DNA from: Porphyromonas crevioricanis
GTDB taxonomy: Bacteria; Bacteroidota; Bacteroidia; Bacteroidales; Porphyromonadaceae
DNA: 46,904 nucleotides
Reading direction: 5' to 3'
NCBI RefSeq assembly: GCF_900167225.1
Contig: NZ_FUXH01000015.1
Span: 1 to 46,904 of the forward strand
Shown one piece after another: positions 17,056-27,165 of this stretch. The notes under the pieces were generated by a model. It was not told the origin of the DNA. It did no database searches and saw only the letters and a list, made by a program, of their open reading frames with translations. The position numbers and the translations under genes are program-made. Numbering within the stretch: the stretch's first letter is position 1; every line of letters begins with the position of its first letter.

Positions 17056-17901
17056 TTATTTGCGATAGTCGAAGAAGCCGATACCGCTTTTACGCCCCAA
17101 ATGCCCTGCGCGAACTTTCTTTTTCAGCAATACATGCGGACGATACTTGGGATCTCCGTACTCGTTGAAAAGAACTTCCATGATAGCCAGGCAAACGTCT
17201 AGACCGATAAAGTCTCCCAAAGTCAATGGCCCCATTGGGTGATTGGCTCCGAGTTTCATTGCTTCGTCTATTTCTTCTGCAGAAGCAACTCCATCGGCCA
17301 AAATACCTACTGCCTCGTTGATCATGGGGATCAAGATACGGTTTACCACAAATCCAGGAGCTTCATTCACCTTTACGGCTGTTTTTTCAAGTTTTTCGCA
17401 AAGATCGAGTACAGCTTGCAAGGTCTCGGGAGCAGTCTCTTCTCCGCTGATAACTTCTACGAGCTTCATTACTGGTACTGGGTTGAAGAAGTGCATCCCG
17501 ATTACTCTGCTGGGAGCTTCGGCTCCCGCCGCCAAATCCGTAATACTGAGGGAGGAGGTGTTAGTTGCAATGATAGCATCCCGGCGCAGTACACCGCAGA
17601 GAGTGCGTATAGCTTCTTTTTTTACCTCCATGTCTTCGGCAATAGCCTCTATTACGATGTCCATTTCGGACAAATCATCGTAGCTGCGAGTCGGCACAAT
17701 GCGTCCCATTATGGCTTCTACCTCTTCGGCTTGCATCTTGCCTTTGGCAACCATCTTGTCTAGACCTTTGCGGATAGAGCCTATTGCATTGGCAAGCGAT
17801 TCTTCCGAACGACCCTTGACTACCACTACCATGCCGTGCTGGGCAATACACTGAGCAATGCCACGCCCCATGGCACCGTTACCTACTACTGCAATTTTCA
17901 T
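17056..17901 (-). CDS. hbd: 3-hydroxybutyryl-CoA dehydrogenase
   Basis: This enzyme interconverts acetoacetyl-CoA and 3-hydroxybutyryl-CoA with NAD(P)H, in the butyrate branch of fermentation. The 281-residue protein has an N-terminal Rossmann motif ([17 protein letters not shown]) and [16 protein letters not shown]. The catalytic His lies in [17 protein letters not shown], and [20 protein letters not shown] leads into the C-terminal helical domain with [19 protein letters not shown]. The ending [13 protein letters not shown] is typical. It is monocistronic by appearance, with its own -7 box and strong terminator. With the CoA-transferase at 2853 it fits an amino-acid-to-butyrate metabolism. 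Confidence 0.95.
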   Translation of the reverse strand: MKIAVVGNGAMGRGIAQCIAQHGMVVVVKGRSEESLANAIGSIRKGLDKMVAKGKMQAEEVEAIMGRIVPTRSYDDLSEMDIVIEAIAEDMEVKKEAIRTLCGVLRRDAIIATNTSSLSITDLAAGAEAPSRVIGMHFFNPVPVMKLVEVISGEETAPETLQAVLDLCEKLEKTAVKVNEAPGFVVNRILIPMINEAVGILADGVASAEEIDEAMKLGANHPMGPLTLGDFIGLDVCLAIMEVLFNEYGDPKYRPHVLLKKKVRAGHLGRKSGIGFFDYRK

Positions 17902-17952
17902 GAGTACTTATTTTTTGAGTTGATAATTATGTTGTTGCACCACGTTGTAGCA

Positions 17953-17960
17953 CAAAGGTA
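17953..17960 (-). promoter_or_regulatory. -7 box (TACCTTTG) for hbd
   Basis: It is an exact TAnnTTTG on the minus strand, 51 bp before the hbd ATG. No clear -33 element is at the canonical spacing. Confidence 0.5.
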
Positions 17961-18154
17961 CTAAATATAGCCCTCAACACTCTTTGCCGGCAGGATTGTC
18001 CGATTGATACGGAGACAAGCGAGAGAGAAGGATTGTTTTTGTGCATTTTCTGCTGGTTTTGTCAAGAGTTGAGAATCGGTGCGAAAAAGCGATATTTGCA
18101 GTGTTCAATAATTCTAAGAGGTTGCAACGGCCTCATGATTCGAGTATCACGCTC

Positions 18155-19561
18155 ATGAAAAAGATCATACTGTTATTTGCGTTTTTACTGTCGGGCATGT
18201 CTTCTTTGTTTTCTCAAGCCATTTCGATGGAGGGTTCCTGGAATGGACTTCTTGCTTTGCCCGTTGGGTCGCTTAGGATTGTTTTTCACCTGAAACAATT
18301 GCCTGGTGGGGAATGGGATTGTCGTCTCGATAGCCCTGATCAGGGAGTTAGTGATATACCGGTTTCAGAGGTTGAAGTGCAGGGAGATTCTCTCCATATA
18401 GTGGCCAAAGGACTGGCTTTGGAATACCGGGGAGTTCTTCGGGACAGAGATTGCATAGAGGGTTCTTTTGTTCAAGGAGGTTTCTCCACTCGTTTGGAGC
18501 TGAATCGGCGAGATGCGCAAGAGGAAGGCAAAGAGAAAGCCGATGTTTCTCACACAGAGGTCTCTGGAGATGAACCATATTCGTCTCAAGAGTATTTCAC
18601 GACCGATCATCCTCAGGGTATTTCCTTGGCCGGTACTCTCACGATCCCGAATACAGTATTGAAAGACCGGCCAACAATTATTCTTATTACAGGAAGTGGC
18701 CCCCAAAATAGAGACGAAGAAATCTTGGGGCACAAGCCTTTTGCTGTGTTGGCAGATATATTGGCTCACCATGGGTACACCATTTTTCGCTACGACGATC
18801 GTGGCGTGGGCAAGAGTACTGGTAAGTATTACGAGGCCTCTGTGGAGGATTTGATAGTCGATGCCAAGTCGGTGCTCAACTATGTGCGCAGCTTGGATGC
18901 CGTAAATCCGGAGAATGTGATGCTCTTGGGGCATAGTGAAGGAGCTTATATTGCAGCTCGCCTTGCTGCCGAAGACAAGAGTGTGGCGGCTGTGATTAGT
19001 ATAGGTGGCCCTACTGTCCCGTTTCGTCAGTGTATTGAAGAGCAAATACTGGCTTCTCTCAAGCTGTCGAATAGATCTGAGGAATATCTGGAAAAAACAC
19101 AAAGGCTCAATAGGCAGATATACGATTGGGTGCAAAACCAAACGATCTCTACCGATTCTCTCCGAATTATGATAAAAAACCATGTTCAGGAATATCTTGC
19201 GGATGTGGGTTCCTTCACTTTGGAACAAAAGAGTCTTGTGGCACAGCAACTTGCCGAAGAGTCCTGTACTCCTTGGTTTAGAGAGTTCATAAGGATCGAT
19301 CCTTCTGCTACTTGGCAGGCTGTCCATTGTCCCGTTTTGGGTATCTATGGTTCTAAGGATATGCAGGTGTTGCCTAATAATGCCGATCGGCTAAGAGAGC
19401 TACTCCCACAGGCAGAAGTACGATTGTTCGATGGTCTCAATCACTTGATGCAGCCGGCTATCACCGGCTCTCCTGCCGAGTATGGTCAGATTAGGACGAC
19501 TATCAGCCCGGAGGTGCTTTCGTGGTTGGTCGATGAATTGGCCAGACTTCTACAGAAATAA
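18155..19561 (+). CDS. Exported alpha/beta hydrolase
   Basis: This 468-residue protein has an N-terminal signal peptide (MKKIILLFAFLLSGMSSLFSQ). Residues about 25-130 form a beta-rich accessory domain seen in Bacteroidota S9/hydrolase-like proteins. The alpha/beta-hydrolase core follows: ITGSGPQNRDEE (oxyanion region), RYDDRGVGKSTG, the nucleophile elbow LLGHSEGAYIAARLA (GxSxG), an acid in YGSKDMQVLP and the catalytic His in GLNHLMQP. A helical lid lies at about 300-375. The substrate is unknown; esterase and peptidase activities are both possible. The ATG at 18155 was chosen because it starts the signal peptide, whereas the longer frame from 18041 would bury it. Confidence 0.86.
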   Translation: MKKIILLFAFLLSGMSSLFSQAISMEGSWNGLLALPVGSLRIVFHLKQLPGGEWDCRLDSPDQGVSDIPVSEVEVQGDSLHIVAKGLALEYRGVLRDRDCIEGSFVQGGFSTRLELNRRDAQEEGKEKADVSHTEVSGDEPYSSQEYFTTDHPQGISLAGTLTIPNTVLKDRPTIILITGSGPQNRDEEILGHKPFAVLADILAHHGYTIFRYDDRGVGKSTGKYYEASVEDLIVDAKSVLNYVRSLDAVNPENVMLLGHSEGAYIAARLAAEDKSVAAVISIGGPTVPFRQCIEEQILASLKLSNRSEEYLEKTQRLNRQIYDWVQNQTISTDSLRIMIKNHVQEYLADVGSFTLEQKSLVAQQLAEESCTPWFREFIRIDPSATWQAVHCPVLGIYGSKDMQVLPNNADRLRELLPQAEVRLFDGLNHLMQPAITGSPAEYGQIRTTISPEVLSWLVDELARLLQK

Positions 19562-19574
19562 GGCGAAGTCTCCA

Positions 19575-19636
19575 CCGGAATATTTTTCCACTTAGCCCTT
19601 TATCACTACTTTTAGGGGAAATATCCGGAGGCTTTG
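19575..19636 (+). terminator. Possible terminator after the alpha/beta hydrolase gene
   Basis: CCGGAATATTTTTCC pairs imperfectly with GGGGAAATATCCGG across a loop of about 25 nt. No strong T-run follows, so it may only be an mRNA-stabilising hairpin. Confidence 0.3.
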
Positions 19637-19791
19637 TACTCTTAGCCCACTTCTGTCGTTTCTCTCTTTGAGGGATGGAGAGGGGGTGCCGTGTTGTCTT
19701 CGGGCCTTTTGAGGCGAATTGTGGCCGATGCCTGCCAATGCAAGCGGGGCTTTGTTTGGCCGCAGTATTTTTTTGAAAAAGAACAGCTTAT

Positions 19792-20739
19792 ATGCAAATG
19801 ATACACCTCCGTTTTTGGCTATCCTGTCTTTTGACAATTCTTTTGGGTTGCCATGCCATGTCGGCACAGCATCTCAATCCGACATATCAGGCCTATGCCA
19901 AGCGGTATGCCGATGAAGCTATTCGCCAGATGAATAAGCATGGCGTACCGGCTAGTATTACCATAGCACAAGGAATGGTCGAGACCGGGGCTGGCACAAG
20001 CTCATTGGCTAAGGAACATAACAATCATTTCGGCATCAAGTGTCATCGTAGTTGGACGGGCAAAAAGACTCATCGCACCGATGATCGTCCCAATGAGTGT
20101 TTCCGAAGTTATAATTCTTATCAGGAGTCTTTTGAGGATCATTCTCTCTTCCTGAAACAACCTCGGTATCAGTCTCTTTTTAGGCTGGATATCCGAGACT
20201 ATAAGGGATGGGCAGTTGGATTGCAACGTTGTGGCTATGCAACGAACAAGGGGTATGCCAATTTGCTGATCAAAATGGTGGAGGATTACCAACTCTACAC
20301 TTTCGACCGAGGGAAAGTTCCATTTTGGTTCGATGGAAAAACCAAGTACCAAGCTGAGCGTAGTGCTGGCAAACGATCACATGGACGGAGAGAAGGGGTG
20401 GTGCGTCAGGCCTACCTCTCTTATGGGCTACTCTATGTCTTGGCCAAGAGAGGAGAGAGCCTATCCGATATAGCAGAGGAGTTTGATCTTAGTGTGAAAA
20501 AAATAGCCAAGTACAACGATATCCCTGTGGATTTTCCTCTCTCGGACAACATGGTTGTATTTCTGCAGCATAAGAATGCCAAAGCGACGGATCCGCACTT
20601 CACTCATGTGGTGAAAGTGGGAGAATCTATGCACAGCATATCCCAGATGTACGGGATGAGAATGAAAAATTTGTACAAACTCAACGACAAAGACGGAGAG
20701 TATGTGCCACAGGAGGGTGATATACTTAGACTGAGATGA
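19792..20739 (+). CDS. Exported N-acetylglucosaminidase with LysM domains
   Basis: This 315-residue protein has a signal peptide (LRFWLSCLLTILLGCHAMSA). The FlgJ/LytD-type glucosaminidase domain (about 25-165) shows GVPASITIAQGMVETGAG with the catalytic Glu, HNNHFGIKCHRSWTG, CFRSYNSYQESFEDHSLFL and GLQRCGYATNKGYANLLIKMVEDYQLY. Two C-terminal LysM motifs (about 215-262 and 268-315) contain KRGESLSDIAEEFDLSVKKI and VKVGESMHSISQMYG, which bind peptidoglycan. It therefore acts in the periplasm on cell-wall glycan strands. LLGC could also act as a lipobox, making lipidation an alternative. Its stop overlaps the purM start (ATGA), making it the first gene of the eight-gene operon. Confidence 0.9.
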   Translation: MQMIHLRFWLSCLLTILLGCHAMSAQHLNPTYQAYAKRYADEAIRQMNKHGVPASITIAQGMVETGAGTSSLAKEHNNHFGIKCHRSWTGKKTHRTDDRPNECFRSYNSYQESFEDHSLFLKQPRYQSLFRLDIRDYKGWAVGLQRCGYATNKGYANLLIKMVEDYQLYTFDRGKVPFWFDGKTKYQAERSAGKRSHGRREGVVRQAYLSYGLLYVLAKRGESLSDIAEEFDLSVKKIAKYNDIPVDFPLSDNMVVFLQHKNAKATDPHFTHVVKVGESMHSISQMYGMRMKNLYKLNDKDGEYVPQEGDILRLR

Positions 20740-21920
20740 CAGAAATGACTCAATCGGATGAAAGATATATGTTGCGCGGAGTGTCTGCCTCTAAGGAGGA
20801 TGTGCACAATGCGATCAAGAACATAGACAAGGGGATTTTTCCCAATGCTTTTTGCAAAATCATTCCGGATATACTCGGAGGAGATTCCGAGTACTGCAAT
20901 ATCATGCATGCAGACGGAGCTGGTACCAAAAGTTCTTTGGCCTATCTGTATTGGCGAGAGACCGGAGACCTCAGTGTCTGGAAAGGGATTGCTCAGGATG
21001 CCCTTATCATGAATATTGATGACCTGATATGTGTTGGAGCTGTAGATAATATCTTGGTTTCTTCCACTATCGGGCGAAACAAACGACTCATACCCGGGGA
21101 GGTAATTGCTGCCATTATCAACGGTACAGAAGAGCTATTGGCCCAATTGCGAGGATTGGGTATCGGTGTATATGCTACCGGAGGAGAGACAGCTGATGTG
21201 GGCGATTTGGTGCGTACGATCATTGTGGATAGTACTGTCACGTGTCGCATGAAAAGGAAGGATGTGATAGACAATGCCCATATCGCTGCTGGTGACGTAA
21301 TTGTCGGATTGGCCTCTTTTGGGCACGCCACATACGAGTCTGCTTACAATGGAGGTATGGGGAGCAATGGTCTGACTTCGGCCCGACATGATGTGTTTGC
21401 GCACTATTTGGCTGAGAAATATCCGGAGAGCTATGATAATGCTCTTCCTCAAGAGCTTGTCTATAGCGGAAATATCTCCCTCACTCAAGAGATAGAGGGG
21501 CTTGGTATTGATGCCGGTCAGCTTGTTCTTTCCCCCACTCGTACCTATGCCCCGGTGGCTAAGCAGGTATTCGACGAATTGCGTCCGTATATCCATGGAA
21601 TGGTGCATTGTTCGGGAGGAGCACAAACCAAAGTGCTGCACTTTGTCAGGAATAAGCGGGTGATCAAAGACAACCTCTTTGAGGTGCCACCTCTTTTCAG
21701 TCTCATACGCAAACAGAGCGGCACATCTTGGCAAGAGATGTACAAGGTCTTCAATATGGGGCATCGGCTGGAGTACTATGTGCAGCCATCGGAAGCGCAA
21801 ACGATCATAGATATTGCCAATAGTTTTGGGATAGCTGCACAGATAGTTGGCCGGGTAGAAGATGCACCCTCAGGAAATGAACTGATCATTCGCTCAGCAG
21901 AGGGCGAATACAGATATTAA
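20736..21920 (+). CDS. purM: Phosphoribosylformylglycinamidine cyclo-ligase (AIR synthase)
   Basis: PurM closes the imidazole ring (FGAM to AIR, using ATP) in purine biosynthesis. The 394-residue protein is the longer Bacteroidota form, starting near YMLRGVSASKEDVHNAIKNIDKG. It contains the ATP-binding HADGAGTKSSLAYLYW and the DALIMNIDDLICVGA loop, then TGGETADVGDLVRTIIVDSTVTCRM. GDVIVGLASFGHATYE, GMGSNGLTSARHDVF and HCSGGAQTKVLHF follow. It overlaps the glucosaminidase gene by 4 bp and is followed by prfA after 13 nt. No other purine genes are in the window. Confidence 0.92.
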   Translation: MTEMTQSDERYMLRGVSASKEDVHNAIKNIDKGIFPNAFCKIIPDILGGDSEYCNIMHADGAGTKSSLAYLYWRETGDLSVWKGIAQDALIMNIDDLICVGAVDNILVSSTIGRNKRLIPGEVIAAIINGTEELLAQLRGLGIGVYATGGETADVGDLVRTIIVDSTVTCRMKRKDVIDNAHIAAGDVIVGLASFGHATYESAYNGGMGSNGLTSARHDVFAHYLAEKYPESYDNALPQELVYSGNISLTQEIEGLGIDAGQLVLSPTRTYAPVAKQVFDELRPYIHGMVHCSGGAQTKVLHFVRNKRVIKDNLFEVPPLFSLIRKQSGTSWQEMYKVFNMGHRLEYYVQPSEAQTIIDIANSFGIAAQIVGRVEDAPSGNELIIRSAEGEYRY

Positions 21921-21933
21921 TTCGGCCCAGCCC

Positions 21934-23031
21934 ATGAGTGGACAGGTAACCAATGACATAACCAAGCGTCTGGACGAGCTGGCTCTACGACTTCAAGAGG
22001 TTAGTACTCTGATTGCAGACCCCGAAGTGATAGCCGATGGCAAGCGTTTTGTAGCACTTGGCAAGGAGTATAGTGAGCTGGAGCGTATAGCCTCTGTAGG
22101 GAGTCGCTACAAGCAGCTTTTGGCCGACAAAGAAGAGGCTGAAGAGACCCTCGCCACCGAGAGTGACGAAGAGTTGCGACAAATAGCCAAAATACAGCTT
22201 GATGAGGCAATAGAGGCGATCCCCTCGACAGAAGAAGAGATAAAGCTCTTGTTGATCCCAGGTGATCCTGAAGACGACAAAGATGCGATCATGGAGATAC
22301 GTGGAGGGATCGGAGGAGATGAGGCTGCCCTTTTTGCCGGAGAGCTTTACCGTATGTACACCAAATATGCCGAACAGCAGGGATGGCGTGTAGAGGTGAC
22401 CGACTACAGCGAAGGAACGACCGGAGGATACAAAGAAATTGTATTTACCGTGAGTGGTTCGGGAGCCTATGGTATCTTGAAATACGAATCAGGAGTACAC
22501 CGCGTGCAACGTGTGCCACAGACTGAAACACAGGGACGCATCCACACCTCTGCAGCTACGGTGGCCGTATTGCCACAAGCGGATGAGTTTGATGTAGAGC
22601 TTAAGGAGTCGGATATCAGGGTCGATATATTTTGTGCCAGTGGCCCCGGTGGGCAGTCTGTCAATACGACTTATTCGGCCATCAGACTGGTGCATATCCC
22701 TACGGGAATCACAGTGCAGTGTCAAGACCAGAAGTCTCAGCTCAAAAATAAGGCTAAAGCGATGGTCGAGCTGCGCTCTCGTATTTATAATATGGAACAC
22801 CAGAAGTATCTCGATGAGGTCGCAGCCAAGAGAAAAACAATGGTCTCTACCGGCGATCGCTCAGCCAAGATTCGTACTTATAATTTTCCGCAGGGACGTA
22901 TCACTGATCATCGCATCAACTTCACAACACACAATTTACACGCCGTGCTCGATGGAGACTTGCAGCCGATATTAGATCAGCTGATTATGGCTGAGAATTT
23001 CGAGCGTCTCAAAGAAGTGAGCTTACAGTAG
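21934..23031 (+). CDS. prfA: Peptide chain release factor 1
   Basis: RF1 recognises UAA and UAG and triggers peptide release. The 365-residue protein has the N-terminal helical domain (to about 110), IEIRGGIGGDEAALFAGELYRMY-type class I signature, and the codon-recognition region. The expected PxT tripeptide appears as PQT in RVPQTETQGRIHTSA, distinguishing it from RF2 (SPF). The catalytic GGQ loop is in SGPGGQSVNTTYSAIRL. Unlike typical RF2 genes, no programmed frameshift is needed. It is embedded in the purM-to-nnr operon, 26 nt before pyrF. Confidence 0.97.
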   Translation: MSGQVTNDITKRLDELALRLQEVSTLIADPEVIADGKRFVALGKEYSELERIASVGSRYKQLLADKEEAEETLATESDEELRQIAKIQLDEAIEAIPSTEEEIKLLLIPGDPEDDKDAIMEIRGGIGGDEAALFAGELYRMYTKYAEQQGWRVEVTDYSEGTTGGYKEIVFTVSGSGAYGILKYESGVHRVQRVPQTETQGRIHTSAATVAVLPQADEFDVELKESDIRVDIFCASGPGGQSVNTTYSAIRLVHIPTGITVQCQDQKSQLKNKAKAMVELRSRIYNMEHQKYLDEVAAKRKTMVSTGDRSAKIRTYNFPQGRITDHRINFTTHNLHAVLDGDLQPILDQLIMAENFERLKEVSLQ

Positions 23032-23057
23032 AAATAAATCATTCAAGGATATAATAT

Positions 23058-23888
23058 ATGACACGAGAAGATCTTATCAATAGTATCAGGCAGAGACGTT
23101 CATTTCTTTGTGTGGGGCTGGATACAGACTTGCAAAAGATACCGGAGCATTTGCACTCCGAAGATGATCCGATCTTTGCCTTCAATCAGGCTATCGTGGA
23201 TGCCACGGCTTCTTCCTGTGTTGCTTTTAAGCCCAATCTTGCTTTCTATGAGAGTATGGGTAGCTTTGGAATACAGTCTTTGGTCAAAACAGTAGAATAT
23301 GTCAAAGAGCAGTATCCCAATCATTTGATTATTGCGGATGCCAAGCGCGGCGATATAGGGAATACCAGCGATATGTATGCCAAATCCTTCTTTAGGCATA
23401 TGGATGTGGATGCCGTAACTGCTTCTCCCTATATGGGAGAGGACAGTATTGTCCCTTTCTTGCAGTATACCGACAAGTGGGTTGTGCTTCTTGCCCTTAC
23501 GAGCAACAAGGGGGCTCAGGATTTTCAGTTGATGCAATCGGCTGATGGTGAATATCTCTTTGAGCGAGTACTACGTATATCGCAGACCTGGGACAACGCC
23601 AAGCAACTGATGTACGTGGTGGGAGCTACTCAGGCCGATATGCTCAAGCGAGTAAGAGCAATTGTTCCCGACAGTTTCTTGTTAGTCCCCGGCATAGGGG
23701 CACAGAAGGGTAGTCTGGATGAGGTGGTAGCCAACGGGATGAATGCAGACTGTGGTTTGCTAATCAATGCTTCCCGAAGCATCATATATGCCGACAGTAC
23801 AGAGCATTTTGCCTCTCGTGCCGCCGATGAAGCAGAAAAGCTGCGTCATCAGATGGAGGATGCACTCATCGCCAAGGGGATAATCTAA
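23058..23888 (+). CDS. pyrF: Orotidine 5'-phosphate decarboxylase (type 2)
   Basis: PyrF decarboxylates OMP to UMP, the last step of de novo pyrimidine synthesis. The 276-residue protein begins with [24 protein letters not shown]. It carries the catalytic [22 protein letters not shown] (DxKxxD type), [28 protein letters not shown] and [15 protein letters not shown]. The length and this motif spacing are those of the type 2 subfamily rather than the shorter E. coli form. It is spaced 26 nt from prfA and 20 nt from lpxD. Confidence 0.96.
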   Translation: MTREDLINSIRQRRSFLCVGLDTDLQKIPEHLHSEDDPIFAFNQAIVDATASSCVAFKPNLAFYESMGSFGIQSLVKTVEYVKEQYPNHLIIADAKRGDIGNTSDMYAKSFFRHMDVDAVTASPYMGEDSIVPFLQYTDKWVVLLALTSNKGAQDFQLMQSADGEYLFERVLRISQTWDNAKQLMYVVGATQADMLKRVRAIVPDSFLLVPGIGAQKGSLDEVVANGMNADCGLLINASRSIIYADSTEHFASRAADEAEKLRHQMEDALIAKGII

Positions 23889-23908
23889 GTTCTTAGTCTT
23901 CTGTTGTT

Positions 23909-24955
23909 ATGAAAGTGGAATTTACAGCCGGACAGATAGCCGGGATGCTGGGAGGTAAGGTAGAGGGTGATCCAGAGGTCAAACTCTCCGATTTCTGCAA
24001 GATAGAAGAGGGAAAGTCCGGAGGGCTTACTTTTTTGGCCAATCCTAAGTATGAACCATATCTCTACACCTGCAAGGCTTCGGCAGTGCTTGTTAATCAG
24101 GATTTCACTCCTTCTCAGCCCTTGATGAGAATAACGCTGATCCGAGTACCCGATGCCTATGCTGCTTTGGCTTCTTTAATGCAATTGGCTGATGCAGCCA
24201 TGCCCAAGCCTGAGTTCGGTATCGACTCTTTGGCGTTTGTTCATCCCTCGGTAGAGCTTCCCGAAGACTGCCATGTGGGAGCTTTTGCCTATGTCGGACG
24301 GGGAAGCAAGATTGGTAAGGGTTGCCGCATATACCCTCATGCCTATGTTGGAGAGGGGGTTGAGGTCGGAGCCGGATCCATTCTTTATCCACACGTAGTC
24401 GTGTATCATGGTTGTCGTATCGGTGAGCGTTGCATCTTGCATGCCGGAGCCGTGATAGGAGCCGATGGATTTGGTTTTGCTCCACAAACTGACGGTTACC
24501 ACAAGATACCTCAGTTAGGTATTGTGGAGATCGCTGATGATGTAGAAGTCGGAGCCAATACATGCATCGATAGAGCTGCTATGGGTAGCACCAAGATAGA
24601 GGCCGGAGTAAAGCTGGATAACCTGGTACAGATTGCTCACAACTGCAGTGTAGGGAGTCACACCGTGATGGCTGCACAAGTGGGTATGGCAGGATCCTCT
24701 CATGTGGGGCAATGGTGCCAGTTGGGAGGGCAGGTCGGTTTAAGCGGGCACCTCAAGGTGGGTGACAAGGTGAGTTTGGGAGGACAAACTGGAGTGTTGG
24801 GGGATATACCCGACAACTCGGTGATGCTTGGTTCCCCAGCAGTGCCGGCTCGTGAGATGTTGCGTTCGGCCGCTTTGTTGAGACGCTTGCCGGATATGTA
24901 TAGCAGATTGGATAAACTGGAGAAATTATTAGCAGACAAATCAAAAGAATCATGA
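23909..24955 (+). CDS. lpxD: UDP-3-O-(3-hydroxyacyl)glucosamine N-acyltransferase
   Basis: LpxD adds the second (N-linked) hydroxyacyl chain to UDP-3-O-acylglucosamine, the third step of lipid A synthesis. The 348-residue protein has an N-terminal uridine-binding domain ([25 protein letters not shown], about 1-100). A left-handed beta-helix of hexapeptide repeats follows ([29 protein letters not shown]). The catalytic His lies in [10 protein letters not shown], and [10 protein letters not shown] is typical. The C-terminal helix ([22 protein letters not shown]) probably aids trimer formation. Its stop overlaps the lpxC start (ATGA). Confidence 0.97.
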   Translation: MKVEFTAGQIAGMLGGKVEGDPEVKLSDFCKIEEGKSGGLTFLANPKYEPYLYTCKASAVLVNQDFTPSQPLMRITLIRVPDAYAALASLMQLADAAMPKPEFGIDSLAFVHPSVELPEDCHVGAFAYVGRGSKIGKGCRIYPHAYVGEGVEVGAGSILYPHVVVYHGCRIGERCILHAGAVIGADGFGFAPQTDGYHKIPQLGIVEIADDVEVGANTCIDRAAMGSTKIEAGVKLDNLVQIAHNCSVGSHTVMAAQVGMAGSSHVGQWCQLGGQVGLSGHLKVGDKVSLGGQTGVLGDIPDNSVMLGSPAVPAREMLRSAALLRRLPDMYSRLDKLEKLLADKSKES

Positions 24956-26346
24956 TACACAATCAAAAGACACTTGCGGCACCATTCAGCCTCCAAGGGA
25001 AGGGGCTTCATACCGGATTGGAGATACACATCACTTTCTTTCCGGCACCCGAATATACAGGCTATGTGATACGTCGCACGGATCTCGAAGGAAAGCCGGA
25101 AATACCGGCTTTGGCCGAACTGGTGAGTAATACCAATAGAGGGACTGTCCTGAGCAAAGGGGATGTTTCGGTAAGTACGGTAGAGCATGCGATGGCAGCT
25201 CTCTATGCATCGGAGATCGACAACTGTATTATAGAGGTCGATGCTCCTGAGTTCCCAATTCTGGATGGCAGTTCCAAGTTTTATATAGAGCAAATACAGC
25301 GGGTTGGTTTGGTAGAGCAGGATGCTCGCCGTGAGTACTATGTAGTAAAGAAACGATTGGAGTTTGCTCTTCCGGACGGGAATAGCAAATTGATCTTATT
25401 GCCGGACGAAACTTTTGGTCTGGATGTGCAAATCAATTTTAATTCATCGGTACTTCCCAATCAATCGGCTCGTATCGACTCTTTGAGTGAGTTTGCCACC
25501 GAAATAGCCTCCGCCCGCACTTTTGTTTTTGTACGGGAAATAAAAGGGTTGCTGGAGGCCGGGCTGATCAAGGGAGGAGATTTGGACAATGCTTTGGTCA
25601 TCTATGATGAAAAGATGCCGCAAACCGAGTTTGACAGCCTGCGCGCTCTTGTTAATGCTCCGGAAAAGGATGCCTCCGAGTTAGGCTATTTGAGCAACAA
25701 GCCTCTGATTGTTCCCAATGAGCCGGCTCGCCACAAGTTGTTGGATCTGATTGGCGATTTGGCTTTGATTGGCAGACCGATCAAGGGACATATTATAGCT
25801 GTTTGCCCGGGACATACTGTGAACAACAAGATGGCGCGGGTGATACGCAAGGAGATCAAACACAACGAATCTCAATCTCCCAGCTATAACCCCAATGCAG
25901 AACCCTTGATGGATGTCAATCGCATCAAACAGCTGTTGCCTCACCGTTACCCTTTCCTGCTTGTGGATAAGGTAATGGAGGCTGGAGTAGACTACATCGT
26001 AGGGGTCAAGAGTGTATCCGGCAATGAGCCTTTCTTTCAAGGGCATTTTCCACAAGAACCCGTCATGCCGGGTGTACTGATTGTAGAGGCCATGGCGCAG
26101 TGTGGAGGACTATTGGTATTGAATAGTATGCCACAAGAAGGCTCCTATTCCACTTATTTCATGATGATCAACAACGTGAAATTCAGGCAAAAAGTAGTGC
26201 CGGGAGATACCCTCATTTTTAAGCTCAAATTTCTCGATGCGATCAGGCGAGGTGTCGCCAATATGAGAGGTCTGGCATTTGTCGGGGACAAGCTTGTTTG
26301 CGAGGCTGAGTTCATGGCACAGATCATTACCAATCCAACAGAATAA
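24952..26346 (+). CDS. lpxC/fabZ: Bifunctional LpxC deacetylase / FabZ dehydratase
   Basis: One 464-residue protein joins two enzymes. Residues about 1-305 are LpxC, the zinc deacetylase that commits UDP-acyl-GlcNAc to lipid A. Seen are [17 protein letters not shown], the zinc ligand region [29 protein letters not shown] and a second zinc site [21 protein letters not shown]. Residues about 315-464 are FabZ, the hot-dog 3-hydroxyacyl-ACP dehydratase: [14 protein letters not shown], then [23 protein letters not shown] with the catalytic His and Glu. The fusion is common in Bacteroidota. It links hydroxyacyl-ACP use by lipid A with its dehydration for fatty-acid elongation. lpxA follows after 14 nt. 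Confidence 0.97.
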   Translation: MIHNQKTLAAPFSLQGKGLHTGLEIHITFFPAPEYTGYVIRRTDLEGKPEIPALAELVSNTNRGTVLSKGDVSVSTVEHAMAALYASEIDNCIIEVDAPEFPILDGSSKFYIEQIQRVGLVEQDARREYYVVKKRLEFALPDGNSKLILLPDETFGLDVQINFNSSVLPNQSARIDSLSEFATEIASARTFVFVREIKGLLEAGLIKGGDLDNALVIYDEKMPQTEFDSLRALVNAPEKDASELGYLSNKPLIVPNEPARHKLLDLIGDLALIGRPIKGHIIAVCPGHTVNNKMARVIRKEIKHNESQSPSYNPNAEPLMDVNRIKQLLPHRYPFLLVDKVMEAGVDYIVGVKSVSGNEPFFQGHFPQEPVMPGVLIVEAMAQCGGLLVLNSMPQEGSYSTYFMMINNVKFRQKVVPGDTLIFKLKFLDAIRRGVANMRGLAFVGDKLVCEAEFMAQIITNPTE

Positions 26347-26360
26347 TCCTCATAAACGAT

Positions 26361-27152
26361 ATGACACAACCTGCTATTAGTCCATTGGCCTGGGTGGATC
26401 CCAAGGCTGAGATAGCCCATGATGTAACGGTACATCCCTTTGCCTATATACAAGGAAATGTACAGATAGGAGAGGGCTCGGTGGTGATGCCACACGCACA
26501 GATACTCGATGGTGCTCGTATAGGTAAGCATTGTGTAATACACGGAGGAGCTGTGATAGCTGGTATTCCTCAAGATCTCAAATTCGTGGGAGAAGAGTCT
26601 ACTGCTGTCGTGGGCGACCATACTCAGGTAAGGGAATGCGTTACTATTAGTAGAGGGACAGCCTCTCGAGGAACGACCATTGTAGGTCAGCATTGTATGC
26701 TTATGGCTTATAGCCATGTGGCACATGACTGTGTACTACAAGACCATATTATCATCGGTAATGCCACCCAGTTGGCCGGAGAAGTGGAGGTTGACGACTA
26801 TGCGATTATCAGCGGAGGAGCCTTGGTGCACCAGTTCACACGCATATCCAAACACGTAATGATACAGGGAGGCTCGAGAGTGGGTAAGGATATTCCTCCT
26901 TATACCCTTATCGGTCGAGATCCTATCGCGTACTGTGGTATCAATATCGTGGGACTCAGGCGTAGAGGCTTTACCAACGAGCAGATATTCTGTATCAATG
27001 ATATATATCGTACTCTCTACCAGCGTGGATTGAATATTACCGAGGCGTTGGAGGTGGTGGAGGCTGAGGTGCCTGACTGCTTTGAACGTAATTTGATCAC
27101 TGATTTTATCCGCTCTTCCAAGCGAGGTATTGTACGTGGGAGTATAGATTAG
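26361..27152 (+). CDS. lpxA: Acyl-ACP:UDP-N-acetylglucosamine O-acyltransferase
   Basis: LpxA performs the first acylation of lipid A synthesis on UDP-GlcNAc. The 263-residue protein has the hexapeptide beta-helix (ISPLAWVDPKAEIAHDVTVHPFA, VQIGEGSVVMPHAQI), GTASRGTTIVGQHCMLMAYSHVAHDCVL with the catalytic His, and HQFTRISKHVMIQGGSRVGKDIPP. The C-terminal helical domain is YCGINIVGLRRRGFTNEQI. It follows lpxC-fabZ closely. In the operon order lpxD-lpxC/fabZ-lpxA, the first-step enzyme is last. Confidence 0.97.
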   Translation: MTQPAISPLAWVDPKAEIAHDVTVHPFAYIQGNVQIGEGSVVMPHAQILDGARIGKHCVIHGGAVIAGIPQDLKFVGEESTAVVGDHTQVRECVTISRGTASRGTTIVGQHCMLMAYSHVAHDCVLQDHIIIGNATQLAGEVEVDDYAIISGGALVHQFTRISKHVMIQGGSRVGKDIPPYTLIGRDPIAYCGINIVGLRRRGFTNEQIFCINDIYRTLYQRGLNITEALEVVEAEVPDCFERNLITDFIRSSKRGIVRGSID

Positions 27153-27165
27153 AAAGTCGAGCGAT

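Noticed and set aside
18365-19327. 320-codon minus-strand open frame opposite the alpha/beta hydrolase
   Set aside because: It is antisense to a gene with intact catalytic motifs, and no start or domain supports it.
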